From Hypsibius dujardini (taxonomy: Eukaryota; Tardigrada; Eutardigrada; Parachela; Hypsibiidae): 46,017 bases of DNA. Numbering within the stretch: position 1 is the stretch's first letter; each line of letters opens with the position of its first letter. Positions 34,516 to 45,990 of this stretch are shown in pieces. Location: assembly GCA_001579985.1 (NCBI GenBank), contig LRSR01010439.1:1-46017 (forward strand). The letters are read 5' to 3'. The notes under the pieces were generated by a model that saw only the letters and a program-made list of their open reading frames with translations, had not been told where the DNA came from and made no database searches. A program made the position numbers and the translations under genes.

Positions 34516-36265
34516 ATGTTGTCCGCAGATTTTCCTGCCTGGTATATGGTTCTACTTTTTGCGCACATTTCACTGACCGTTGATTATAGCCATACATCCC
34601 CCATTCCCAGTAAGTAACCCTCAGAAATGTTTTTATTCGTAGTAACTTTTTTGTCATGCTGTAATTACAACCTCTTCCACTTGAAGGGCCAGGGAGCCTG
34701 ATCGACACGAATTTATTCCAAGGAGACATACTGGGCATTGATCGAAACTCGAGTGCTGAAGAATTAACCAATATGGTCCGTGATGAGAGCTCCAAGATTC
34801 AGCCGGAACGTTGAGCGATCCAATTTGCGTAGGGATAGAAGGAATCAGATAGTGTTGTATATTGTTGCAGGCAAAGAATGGGATTGCAGGAGAGGAATAC
34901 CGCTGGCCCAAAGTTGCAGGAAAAGTTTGCATTCCCTACATTTTATCGAAAGCATACGGTACATAATTCAGTTTCGATCCGCCTTGATCATTATTCCCAC
35001 CCATTCAAAGGTATGTAAATTTAGACGAGATGCAGAAAAGTGCTATCCGGACCGCAATGCGCTTTTTCGCCCGGGAAACCTGCGTAACGTTCATTCAGCG
35101 AACCACCGAGCCCGATTACCTACGCATTTACCCGCCAGCAATGTGCGTTTCCTTTCCGCTGTAACGGTTTGATTGTAAACTCGAAATGGAATGGCGAAAT
35201 ATTTTCAGAACTTCCTGCTCTTCTCATATCGGTCGAAAAAAGAAGGAACAAGTTGTTCTTCTATCCGGTAAGAGGATTTGCCATGACAGTCATACAAACG
35301 TACCTACTCAACAAGTGCCCATACACTACACGCTTCGATAAATCTTCTGCTGTGTAGCATACTGTCTTCACCGTCCTGGAGTGATTCAGCATGAACTCAT
35401 GCATGCCATCGGTAGGGGATGCGAAAACTTTTGTGGAAACATCCACTCCACGGCATTGTATTGCTTTACAGGATTCTACCACGAACAGGCCCGACCGGAT
35501 CGGGATGATTATGTAGAAATCAACAAAGCCAATATTCTTGAGAGTAAGAATTCTAGAGATATAGTATTTTTTGAAGTTCGGATTAACAAAGCAGTTTTTT
35601 CAGCCGATTTAGTCCAGTTTGAAAAAATTTCCAGCAGCGTGGCTTTCGATCAGGACTACGATTTCGATTCGGTGATGCATTACGAATGGAATGATTTCGC
35701 AAAAAATCGAAGTGTCTGGACAATTAGATCTAAACCGGGCTTTGAGTCTGATGCCCGCTTTATAGGCCAACGCATTGCACTCAGTCAGACCGATATTCGG
35801 AAAATCAACCTCATGTATCAGTGTGAAGGGCTGGATTTGGATGACGGTCCCTCAACTTTCACCGAAAGCTCTTCGTCGTTCTCGAATTCACGGCATGTCG
35901 ATTTTAGTCATTCTTCGGTCATCATGACCACAGTTAGCAGCAGTACAAGTACCACGACAACACCAAGGTGGGCCTTCGTGGCATCGTCTGAAAAAAGCTC
36001 TGTTCGACAAGGCTGCCTCGTTAACACTGATTTCTGGTGCTGGGATACGTCTGGTGCCGAGGGTCGCTGCGTTTCGTCAGCCTGGCTGTGCGACGGAGAC
36101 GTGGACTGCTATGAGGGAAGCGATGAACGGGATTGTCCCACTGCAAGGCCATCTGCGACCTCAACGACCACTACAACCATAATCACAGCAGCCACCACGT
36201 CGCCAGTGCTGTTTGTGAGAAGCGCCGAGACGCATCGGGCAGGTAGGAATAAGTTAGTCCTCTGA
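34516..36265 (+). CDS. Astacin-family zinc metalloprotease with LDLa module
   Basis: Exons: 34516-34609, 34693-34775, 34871-34958, 35025-35142, 35209-35267, 35358-35411, 35472-35543, 35604-36265. They sum to 1230 nt (409 aa plus TGA) with all phases matching. A signal peptide (WYMVLLFAHISLT) and pro-region with the FxGD switch (LFQGDIL) precede the mature domain (NGIAGEEYRWP). The catalytic motif is HELMHAIGFYHEQARPDRD (from residue 159; three His plus catalytic Glu intact). TCVTFIQRT and the Met-turn SVMHYEW are also present. A Ser/Thr-rich linker leads to one LDLa repeat (about residues 327-367, six Cys, DCYEGSDERDC), then a Thr-rich tail. Introns at 35412-35471 and 35544-35603 are each exactly 60 bp and stop-free in frame. 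It is predicted secreted and active. The alternative donor near 36241 leaves the extreme C-terminus uncertain. Confidence 0.9.
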
Positions 36266-36347
36266 ACCAACAGCACAAAAGTCCCTCGGTTACCCTTACG
36301 GACTACTGGCCAGTTTCGCAGCAAGCTTAAAGAAAGCGGCACCGGGT

Positions 36348-36519
36348 GGTCTGTACCTATGTACCTTACAAGTACAGTACCCGTTACATACCGTAACATG
36401 TCAGGGACAGCTGAACCTGGTACAAAGAGGTTTAGGTACAAAGGTACATGACCATTCTTCATAATGGTGTACCTATAAGATTTGCTGTACCTATGTACTT
36501 TTGTCCCTAGGTACAGACC
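36348..36519. repeat. GTAC-rich palindromic element
   Basis: Bounded by GGTCTGTACC and GGTACAGACC, with many internal GTACCTATGTAC and AGGTACA motifs that can pair. No target duplication is seen. 36520-37600 holds no recognisable gene. Confidence 0.5.
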
Positions 36520-37617
36520 TCATTAGGTACTATCGTACCGATTGCAATGAGGATGTCTTCTCTAGTAATAAGCTGGAGATCCGCTTTTTTAACTCCAAGC
36601 GTTATCCACGAATTATCTTAGGAACTACCCACTCAATTCGCAGATAGCTAGTCTCAAAAGATGCCAATTTTTACGGTGATGAAGATAAGATCAAATATAA
36701 TACATGTTTGGCAATTTAAAAATATTTAGTTCTAGTATTACGAGCTTGATTAACAACACATTCATCGTGTACAATAAAATGTGGTGTGAAGTCATGGAAT
36801 TGTGGGAGATATGCAATGCAGTTGTTTAATAAATCAAATGAAGGCTAGTTTGATACTATGGCAATAACTGTAATTAATTATATTTAATTAAAAATTACAG
36901 GAATTTGAATTAAAAATTGCGCACGAAATTCGTGGAAACGTCACAAACTCAAAACGCTAGAGCTCTCTAAAGCAAAGCGGTTTAAAAAAAAAGAAGGAAA
37001 TCGGCCCGACAGTTTCTGAGTTATGAGTGCGAGGGGAAGGGGGTAGGACCAACGAGATAAGAAATAGAAAGACAATCAATAAAAAAAGCAGCCCTTTTGT
37101 GGGTGAAAATAATAGGAGATAAAGAGAAAATCAGGGGCAAAACCTCTTGTAATTGCCGACAGTCTTCGCTAGCCCTATCTGCAAATTTCGCAAACTTCAC
37201 ATCACTTTTCACAACGCTTTTTTAACCTTGCCATGTTATGTTTGGAATCAGTGTGATTTTGCCCTTAAGGCTAGTTGGCGCTCGAGATTTTTCGTTAGTT
37301 TTAAAATGACTTTTTAGGCTTGTTGGAAAGAGTAGATCTTTTCCTATGTCACCACGGAAACCATATTTTAAAAAAAGATGTTGGGCTGTCTAAAAAACAG
37401 TCGAAACGCAGTACCGATGCGCAGCTGTGCCTACAGCAGACAGACATCAGCGCCAGTGGCGGCTGCTAGTGCTCGCGTATTTAAATTGTCTCGGTATTTA
37501 ATAAAAAAATCGATAATATTCGATTTAATAAAATAAATAGTTGTAGGCATGTTGATCTCTTGTCTCCGCGTGGATGCCTGTTTGTGTGCCTGTCAGGCTG
37601 TATGTTTGTATGCCTAT

Positions 37618-37970
37618 GTGTCTGTCTGTTAGTCTGTCCGTCTGTCTGTCTGTCTGCTGTGTCTGTGCTTGCATCTGGGTCTTTGTTTGTGTCTATGTTT
37701 ACTGTAAAGTCCCGACCCATCCGTGGTACTTTTTGGACCCCACAGTAAATCAGACCCGGTGGTGTGAACTGCTTACGCAATCAATAAAAACGGTGGCTTT
37801 TTACTGTGTGATGACGTAGGCACCACGGATGGGTCGGGACTTTACAGTACATCTTTGTCTGTGTCTGTTTCAGTGTCTGTCTCTGTCTCTCTGTGTTTGT
37901 GTTTGCATCTGTGTCTGTGTTTGTCTCTGTCTCTGTGTCTATGTCTATGTCTGTGTCTCTGTCGTGTATC
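37618..37970 (+). repeat. (TCTG/TGTGTC)n satellite split by a MITE
   Basis: CTGTCTGTC-type repeats at 37618-37697 and TGTCTGTGTC-type repeats at 37853-37970 are parts of one simple-sequence array interrupted by the element at 37699-37851. Confidence 0.85.
37699..37851. mobile_element. 153 bp MITE with ~27 bp TIRs and TA flanks
   Basis: Terminal inverted repeats begin CTGTAAAGTCCCGACCCATC and end with the exact complement. TA is present on both sides. A second, inner inverted pair around CACAGTAAA and TTTACTGTG is visible. It fits a Tc1/mariner- or pogo-type MITE inserted in the TCTG satellite. Confidence 0.8.
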
Positions 37971-38664
37971 TGTGGCACGGGGCGGTGTTTAGCATTTTTT
38001 CATTGTAGACAGCCCGGCTACTTTGCAGTTGAATTGAGATTGGCAATCCGAGTAGCGAGTTTATCTTACGTTTCGGTCGAATTCGGTAACAGGTTCGGAC
38101 TTTTTTTTAAACGAAACTTGTAACGACTCCCAATTCAGCGAGGAACAAAAAGACCAAAAACTAAAACAACCAAAAAATGGAAAATTTACTACTCTACCAG
38201 ATAAAAAACGACTTTTTCTCAATGTGACCGCCACTTGCAATCTCCACGCGACGGACTTTGCGCTGCCAAGAATCAATGGCGGCACTTCATTAACAAGCAG
38301 ACAAGCAGAATGAGAAATGGGAAATTTGATATATGGAATAGGAATGGGAAATTGTTTTGAAAAATGGGATGGGAATGGGTGGGACCCGGCGGGCGATAGA
38401 ATGGGAGTGAATGGGAGGCTAAATTTCAAAATGGGAAAATTTTAGTTTTGTGTCGTTATAATCAACAACGTTTTTAATAGTTTGCCTAATACATCGCATT
38501 GGTAGAGGCAAGGATTGTGATGATTCAGGAATAAGGCATGAAACACTCACGAAACGAGTTGTCTAGACAAGCACCAAAAGCATTATTATTTTTATCATTC
38601 ACAACAGCAATTATTATGCTAAGCACAGCCTTTGGCAGAGTACTGCTGACAAACCAAGTATATA

Positions 38665-40553
38665 AAGTAAAACTCGTGTAATGTAAACCTCGTCTACATG
38701 CAATACCTCGTCTATATCGAACTTTCCTTCTGCACCAATTTTGTCCTATTCATATAACATAGGGGGTGAAACTTAATGTAAATATTCCCTCTATATGGCA
38801 TGTTGAACAAATTTCACGGTCAACCATGTAAAACGCAACTTCTCTAAGTTGAATTCAACATTTTTCTTTGAAATTTTTTGAAGAAATCGTTCTTGCTTTT
38901 TACTTTAATCTATCCTGCAAGCCACTGCAATGCTTATCTGCGCATTGAACTGCATGTGTCAGTTTTTGCCCGCTCTTAATTTTGTTAAAATGGCGTTGAT
39001 TGTTAAAGTTCTTAAAAACGTGTTCGTAGTTTCAACGTAAAATGCATAGGCTTACAAGGAAAGCCCGTGCATTTATGCGCTCAGAAGTGTTATGAAGTGT
39101 CATTTTTTATGAAAATTGATAGATAAGACGTTGCTCTATTTATAATTACTGAGTCTGAATGCGGGAACTCTGAACTGACCGAGCAAAATGCCGACATCAT
39201 TAACTCCTCCTTCTTGATTGTGTTGACTGTTCCGTTTTGTTTTGTTTTTGTTTTTCTGTCTAAACCGTCTTTCATTGATTGTTTTATTACTTGTTGTAAT
39301 ACCGGCTGATTGCTCGATTGTTAAACCTCTGCCTATTTTGTTTCTGGTGTTGCCTGTTATTTTTTTATATTTTTTTAGCTCGGTGTTTTTATGGAATTTT
39401 AAATTTTTATCCATTTTGTTCATGGCTTTTATTTTTTACATAAACTGGACAATAAATTCCTTGTTGGAAAATGGAACAAAGCAACCGCTGCAGGTCAAGT
39501 GATTGATTGTTCAATTGTATGAAAACCACCCCCTACTTCGCCCCTTTTGCCCATATCCCGGGCCCTCCAATGTACTCAATCTTGTCGTTGATTGTAATGA
39601 TCGGTCAATCAACTGTTCAAAGCAGCGAAAAAATAATTTTCCTGGGAGGAGTTAATGATGTCAGCATTTTGCTCAGTCAGTTCAAAGTTCACGCATTCAG
39701 ATTCGGTAATTATAAATAGAGCAACGTCTTATCTATCAATTTACATCAAAAACAAACACTTCTGAGTTGGTGTAGTTTAAATAACAATTTTGATTTTAAA
39801 TAAAATATAATTTAAATTTAAATCTTGTCAATACATTAAATAAAATAGAGTTTAAATATATTTAATTAAAACAGCCGAATTTAAAAAAATTTATTATTTT
39901 ATTATAATTAAAAGTTTTATTTAAATAACGTATGTTATTTAAATAACATATTCTATTTAAATAACATGCGTTAATTTAATTATCTCAAAAACATGCTACA
40001 ATCAACTCATCAAAATGAGGATCGTGGACCGTAAAATGTGCCCTTTTCTTAGGATGTCAAATAGTCTTTTGCATAGGTATTTGTCTACGATCACTTTCAG
40101 ATAGATTTGGTATCCTATCAGAGCCGTTGATCACTTTTTGGCCAGAAGACGTACGGGGTATTTAAATAAAAAAATTTATTCAAATAGCCAGTTTTACGAA
40201 GGAAAAAATTTAAATATGGATAAAATAAAACGCAAACTTGTATTTTAAATAAAATTATAAATAAAATAAAAGCAACTCTGATATTAAATAAAATATAAAA
40301 AAAATTATTTGAAGAAAAACACCCTTTTTGAGTATATTAAAAAACAATTTAAATATATTTAAACAACACTATCCTGAGTGCATCAATGCACGGGCTTTTC
40401 TTGTTAGTTGTGTTCATCAATTGTACTGTAGTGCCTGCAAGCATACTGTATTTAGTCTTCGAATTCGATGCGATTTCCTTTGTTTTACTGGAGAAATCCG
40501 CCCCCCCCCCGCCCGCATGAATTTTATAGGTTTTTATTAGACGAGTTTTACTG
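38665..40553. mobile_element. Pogo-like TIR element (~1.9 kb, copy 2) with nested insertion
   Basis: The left end AGTAAAACTCGTGTAATGTA mirrors the right end TTATTAGACGAGTTTTACTG, with TA on both sides. The left 280 bp matches the copy at 31563-31830. The interior is AT-rich without a transposase frame, so the element is non-autonomous or decayed. Another TIR element (39080-39768) is nested inside. The 39780-40370 part is nearly all A/T (AAATAAAATA repeats). Confidence 0.6.
39080..39768. mobile_element. ~690 bp TIR element nested in the pogo-like element
   Basis: Ends CTCAGAAGTGTT and AACACTTCTGAG lie in arms of about 130 bp. These include ATAGATAAGACGTTGCTCTA, GAGTCTGAATGCGGG and GACATCATTAACTCCTCC on the left, mirrored at 39645-39768. 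Its central-right part shares sequence with the palindrome in the GPCR intron (28233-28440). There is no clear target duplication and no transposase. Confidence 0.65.
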
Positions 40554-40679
40554 TAACATGTACTAGTTATTATACAGAAATGGTAGTTTAGTATATCTCT
40601 GTGTACAAGTATAGAAAACTCAACTTACACACTTAACCCCACTCAATCCGATTCTTTGATGCGACAAAGATTGACAGAC

Positions 40680-43669
40680 ATGTCAGACACAATCTCCCGA
40701 TCAGAGACGTCCTGGAACGGAAAGATAGCCACATTGTCGGACACTCTATTGGGTGTGACGGGAAGTGTCACACAAGCCACTGATCAGTTGAACTTGCTGG
40801 AATCCTCACTATGAAGGAAGTTTACCAATATTTCGGACGAGGAAACCTTACTGGATATTTTTATAGTGGTAACGCCAGACAAAATGGATGCGAATGTTAC
40901 GAGAGACCGTGGAGGATTTCTCGTGTTCGCACAGGGACCGTCGCTCTGGAAATTGCCTGGGGAAGATGTCGGCGAGACGAGAGAACTTTCACACATGTCC
41001 GGAGAGTATAGTCGCGCAATTGCAGTGGATTGCGTTAACCATTATCTCTACTGGACAAATGACCAAACGGGAATTAGACGTTCTCGGTATGATGGCTCAG
41101 ACAATCATCCGGTCGTTACTAAAGGTAAAATACGTCATGACAAATAGCGTCATTTGGTGGCATTACCTGGAGCGCGATGCTGATTATGGTCTCAATTTTC
41201 ATGTCTAGCTGGAATGAGATACGGATTGGCCATGGACTTTGTGTCCGGAAATATGTTTTGGGTTCAAGACAACGCCGTACTTGTAGCAAAGATGAGTCAC
41301 CTGGAGGCTGGACACAAAACTATCATTTCACATACGGAAATCAACAGATTTTCAGCACTTGCCGTGCATCCTTCCCGCGGGTAAGTTAATGAAGCGATTG
41401 ACTTTCAACTGAGCCACCACTTTTAAGTTGGGCGATAATAATTCCAGTAAAACTTTAAATTAGTTTTCTGTGCGTTTACCAAACGATTTTGCTAATGGTT
41501 TTAGCAATCGTCATTCACTGATTGCCTTTGCAGTCAAGGATTGCAATTTATATTGTGTCAACAGGAACAATATTCTCCTGATTCAAGTGTTAGCTAAGCC
41601 CCATCCCCCCCCCACGAGTCACACACCGGTCCAAATATATGGTGCATGCGAGGGCGATGTTCACGTAATAGGATTAAAAACTGTCCCTTGAAGTCGGGAG
41701 AATATAACGGCGAATCGAGTCCTCTAAAGTTTATGCGTCTGGGTATAGTTTTCAGACATATTCAACCTCAACCGGTATTCAATTAAAATCTGGATCTCGA
41801 GGAAATCTAAAATATAAATATATAATATATATAATATATCGGGGATTGGCTGTGGACTTTGTGTCCGGAAATATGTTTTGGGTTGAAGGCAGCGCCATTC
41901 TTGTAGCAAAGATGAGTCACCTGGAGGCTGGACACAAAACTATCATTTCACATACGGGAATCATTCTATATTCAGCGCTTGCTGTGCATCCTTCCCGCGG
42001 GCAAGTTAATGAAACCATTGACCTTCAACTAAGCAACCACTTTTTGAGTTATGAGATAATAAATACAGTAAAACTTTTATTTAATTTCCTGAGCGTTTAC
42101 CAAAATATCTTGCTCATGGTATTAGCAGTTGTCATGCACTGATTGCTTTTGCAGTCAAGGACTTCAATTTATATTGCGTCAATGGGTACAGTATTCTCCC
42201 GACTCAAGTGGTAGCTAAGCCACACCCCCCCCCTCGAGTCACACGCCGGTCCAAATATACGGTGCATGCCAGGGCGACGTTCACACCCTAGGGTATAAAA
42301 CTATCCCTTGAAGTCGGGAGAATACAACGGCGAATCGAGTCCTCTAAAGTTTATGCGTCTGTGGATAGTTGTCAGACATATTCAATCTCGACCTGTATTC
42401 ACTTTAAATCTGGATCTCGAGGAAATCTGAATCTCACCTCAATAAGTTGAAGTTCACTTGTAGTAATCTTCCTGATGTGAAAAAATTCGAAAGTAAAAGC
42501 AATCATGCAGTGACCTCAAGAATTTAAGAAAAGTAGTATTGTTTCCTCTTATATAGAATACAGAGATAATGAAAAAACAGCAGTGCCGTCAAGAGATTCA
42601 ATGTAGTTTTGGAATCACAGCTCGATTGACTCGTTATTGTAATTCACAGAAACAGGAACCGATGAAAATTTTGCCGTAAATTTACTGCCGTATTGTCCGA
42701 AGAACGATTTAAAATAAAGAAATAATTGCCGCCATCTCAATCAATTTAATACATTTGCAGTTCAATCTACTGGTCACACTCTGGAACAACAATCGAAACT
42801 GCCTCCATGGATGGAAGTAACCGTCAAATCTGGGTCACTGGAGTCAGGGCCGACACTCTGGCTTTGGATTACGAAGCAAACGACCTTTACTGGATAGACG
42901 ACAGTAAGGTGACTTAGTTGTCAAAACATAAACTCATTCACAGCCGAATGTCCGTTGGTATTCGTCCCGCACTTAACGGTCTTTTTGGACACGTTTATGT
43001 CCGGATCCGTCAATTTAAATGACAACCAACCGACTGATAAAATTTCCGGCCGTCATAGTTGACGGTGAAACTTCCAAACTCTTCGTCAGATTAAAAGCGA
43101 CATATAATCCGCTACAACGTCAACTAATCAAAAATACCGAAGCAAAGTGTCTGCTAATTATTATTCCGATCATTTTCGGCAGATACTGGAAATATCGAAT
43201 GCATTTCGTTGAATGGAGGAGGCAAACGAATTGTCTCCGCTCAAGGAAATGCGGGGAGAAACTCTTTAGGCATCTCATTGTCGGGAGAACGCATTTACTG
43301 GACGTTCTGGACAGAGTAACTCAATATTGCTAGCGAATCCTGGAATCGTCATTCTTTAATCGGCGTTCTGTTGCAGTGACATCGTGAATAGTATCACCAA
43401 AAGTGGATCGGCAATGAAGCAACATTCTCTTCCAGCCGGACGGAGTGGATACTTATACGGAATTGTTTTTGTGCCAGAAGAGTGCCCCAAATGTACGTTC
43501 AATTAAAACCATTCAATTTATACTTCGATTCGCAGCCTAATACATTTTCCTTTTAGTGAGCAATGCATGCGCGGTTTCCAACGGAGGATGTCCTTTCATC
43601 TGTCTGCCTCTCCCGGGAAATAAGAAGAAATGTGTCTGCCCTGACGGCAATTCATCTTGCATTTCATAA
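40680..43669 (+). CDS. YWTD beta-propeller/EGF protein (LDL-receptor-like), copy 1
   Basis: Exons: 40867-41124 (start uncertain), 41209-41380, 42761-42903, 43183-43315, 43377-43492, 43557-43669, with consistent phases. They encode YWTD-type blades: GGFLVFAQGPSLWKLP, AIAVDCVNHYLYWTND, GLAMDFVSGNMFWVQ, LALDYEANDLYWIDD and ERIYWTFW. A closing EGF-like module follows (NACAVSNGGCPFICLPLP, CVCPDGNSSC) and then TAA. There is no TM, so it is a secreted single-propeller protein if a signal peptide exists upstream. The same frame runs back to ATG at 40680 but crosses TGA at 40812-40814. Either exon 1 starts at an acceptor near 40866 or the 5' end is damaged. From ATG 40884 the protein would be 305 aa. 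Confidence 0.75.
41843..42428 (+). repeat. Tandem duplicate of 41223-41808 (exon 2 + intron)
   Basis: Both ends of the copy are displaced by exactly 620 bp from the original. It carries a second exon 2 body (GLAVDFVSGNMFWVEGSAIL). The breakpoint is 14 nt inside the exon, so the acceptor is not duplicated; AT-rich sequence (TATAATATATATAATATATC) replaces it. The donor is GC (GG|GCAAGT) instead of GT. The duplicate exon is therefore probably not spliced. Confidence 0.85.
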
Positions 43670-44164
43670 CATCTTTCGTAGTTTTTTCCCGATTTGTTGG
43701 ACAAACTTCCGTCGCAAACCTCTTTGTGTTTTGTTGTTGCAGTTTTAATAAATTAGTCAAATTAAATAAAATAGAATGTAATTTTCCGTTACTTTCACAT
43801 TGCAACAAATAAACTAAATAATCCACAAAAAATAAGGACGTACAATAATAAAAATATGAAACTGAAGAGTAAAATTTCAAAGTCCGAGTCAACTGGGGCT
43901 AAATGGTCTAATGTTATTAATTAGTTGATGAGAAGAGGAATCGGTTCGAAAGGACATTTTTCGGCCAATTGAGACAATCACAAAAACGGAAGCTTCTACA
44001 AATTTGGCGATCAATATTTTTATCCACTTAATTAATAACAATAATTTCCATCAATAGATGAAAAAAATTGTGAAGGACTGCGTCAAAGCAAACACAATCA
44101 ATTTGAACGATTTATTATATATAAATCTGCAGTCGGATATTAAACCATCTTAACGAGAATCGAT

Positions 44165-45615
44165 TCAGCTTCAGCGCTTGCGGTCCATCCTGGTCGAGGG
44201 TAAGCTCAACCAAAACCTTACTAACAGTTACGAGTTTACTGTTATTTAACTCATGTACGTTGATGGATTGATCTATCCAAAAAACGTGTTCTTTTCGTTT
44301 TGTTCCTTTTTGGTTTAAAGATGAAAGAAAAAGAGGACACAAAACATTCACACATAAAAATAGTATTTAACTGAAAATAGTCAATTTTAGTTGTTAATTT
44401 ATAATTGATCATTTAAGAAAATCGGCTTCCTTAATGTTGTCATCATTTTTGGATTTAGTTCAATATACTGGTCCTACTGTTCGCTTTCCGGGTCGGCCAC
44501 CATCGAGACCGCTGCCATGGACAGAAGTAATCGTCGCGTGTTGGTCACTGCAGTCGACGCTCGCGCTTTAGCTGTGGATTACGAAACGGATGACCTTTAT
44601 TGGACGGAATATCGTACGTCGCTCGTCCATAGGCACAACCGGAAGGGAATTAAGCCATTTATTTTATACAATACATAGCTGAAATTCTAAGGAGACGACA
44701 AGATCGAAATAATTTATAAAGTTCGCTATCGTAATTGGATGTTGTTTAATAAAAGGGTATTGAATTTAAATACAATTAAAAATAAATGTTTGATCCCTAG
44801 TAAGATAAAAAAAATATCCTTTAAATATTTTTTACAATTAGCGGAACCATTTTAAATAAAATAATATTTAATTAAATCTTATTTTATCTTAAATCTTATC
44901 TTATAAAATATCTTATCCCCGATCACAGACTCAAAATAAAAAATCCGTTTTTGGTTATTTTAAATAACATTTTAAACGTATTCATCCAACATAATATCGG
45001 ATATTAATAGCCACATTACACATTGGATATTTACTATGGAAATTTTGTATCCTTTATATACTGGCAACGTGGAGTGCATCTCTCTGTACGGGGGACCGAA
45101 GCGGCTCATCTCTGCCCAACCACTCCGGAAATTTTCCTACGGCATCTCGCTGACGTCACACTACATTTTCTGGACGTCTACATCAACAACGTAGGTGATG
45201 CTAGAAAAACGATAAGGCCTTCTCTATCCAAATTAATCTCGTTAGGAATAACATTTCTACATCGAGAGTTTGCCTTTGCAGAGGGACTCTTCACAGCATG
45301 ACCAAAAGTGGGATGGGAGTCCAGCTACACGACCTTCCAGCTGGGCGGAGCGGCCATCTGCGAGGCGCCGCATTCGTCCCCAATCAGTGTCCGAAAAGTG
45401 AGTTGATTGAGCTTGTAGAAAGAATATCGGCTCTTTCATTTGTTAACATTAAACAGCATGCCACATGTCCCTCTCCCATTGATTTGCACTATGATTTTCT
45501 AGTGACAAACGCATGCGAAGACTCCAACGGCGGATGTTCCGTCATCTGTCTGCCCCTCCCGGACAATACTAAGAAATGCGTCTGTCCTGATCATGCGAAT
45601 TCACCGTGCATTTAA
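44165..45615 (+). pseudogene. YWTD/EGF protein copy 2, 5'-truncated paralogue
   Basis: Blocks match exons 2 (3' end only, to 44199: ASALAVHPGRG), 3 (44459-44613), 4 (about 45058-45190), 5 (45282-45397) and 6 (45503-45615) of copy 1. Exon 5 and 6 lengths are identical (116 and 113 nt). The EGF (NACEDSNGGCSVICLPLP, CVCPDHANSPC) ends in TAA. Exon 1 and most of exon 2 are missing. The exon 4 acceptor AG has become AT (45056-45057), with no other AG close by. Frames are otherwise open and donors at exons 3, 4 and 5 are good. This is most likely a recent pseudogene. AT-rich DNA fills 44740-45000. Confidence 0.7.
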
Positions 45616-45955
45616 TACTGACTTGTGTGCAAGTGCGTGTTGTTGGATGGCTTGGAATGTTCTTTGTCACGATATTTTGCAGACACCCTTATGTCATTGT
45701 AGTATCCACACCTGTAGATTATAGTTTTTAGTTGCGTTTCCTGATGCTTCTTTATTTATTATTATATTTTTGTTTTACTTTTTTATGACATTTTTTTATG
45801 ATGGAATGGGACGTCTATTGACACATCTCACCGACCGATATTGTTCTTCGATTCTTTTGAATACGCATATATGCATATGGCAATTATTATCCTTATTATT
45901 ATTAATAATATTATTTTATTATTTTTAGTATTATTAATATTATTAATATTATTAA

Positions 45956-45990
<35 letters not shown>

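Noticed and set aside
34739-34960. Continuous 34780-35172 frame as a separate protein
   Set aside because: It is a shifted reading of the astacin exons; the true frame gives the canonical EEYRWP and AIRTAMRFFARETCVTF motifs with consensus splice sites.
38061-38429. 122-codon minus-strand frame
   Set aside because: Pro/Ser/Phe-rich product of GGGAATGGGAAAT-type purine repeats; no family resemblance.
45047-45055. GTATCCTTT, an exact match to the U12-type intron donor consensus
   Set aside because: It sits where copy 2 needs a 3' acceptor, not a donor, and no U12 branch point or partner site fits. Probably chance.
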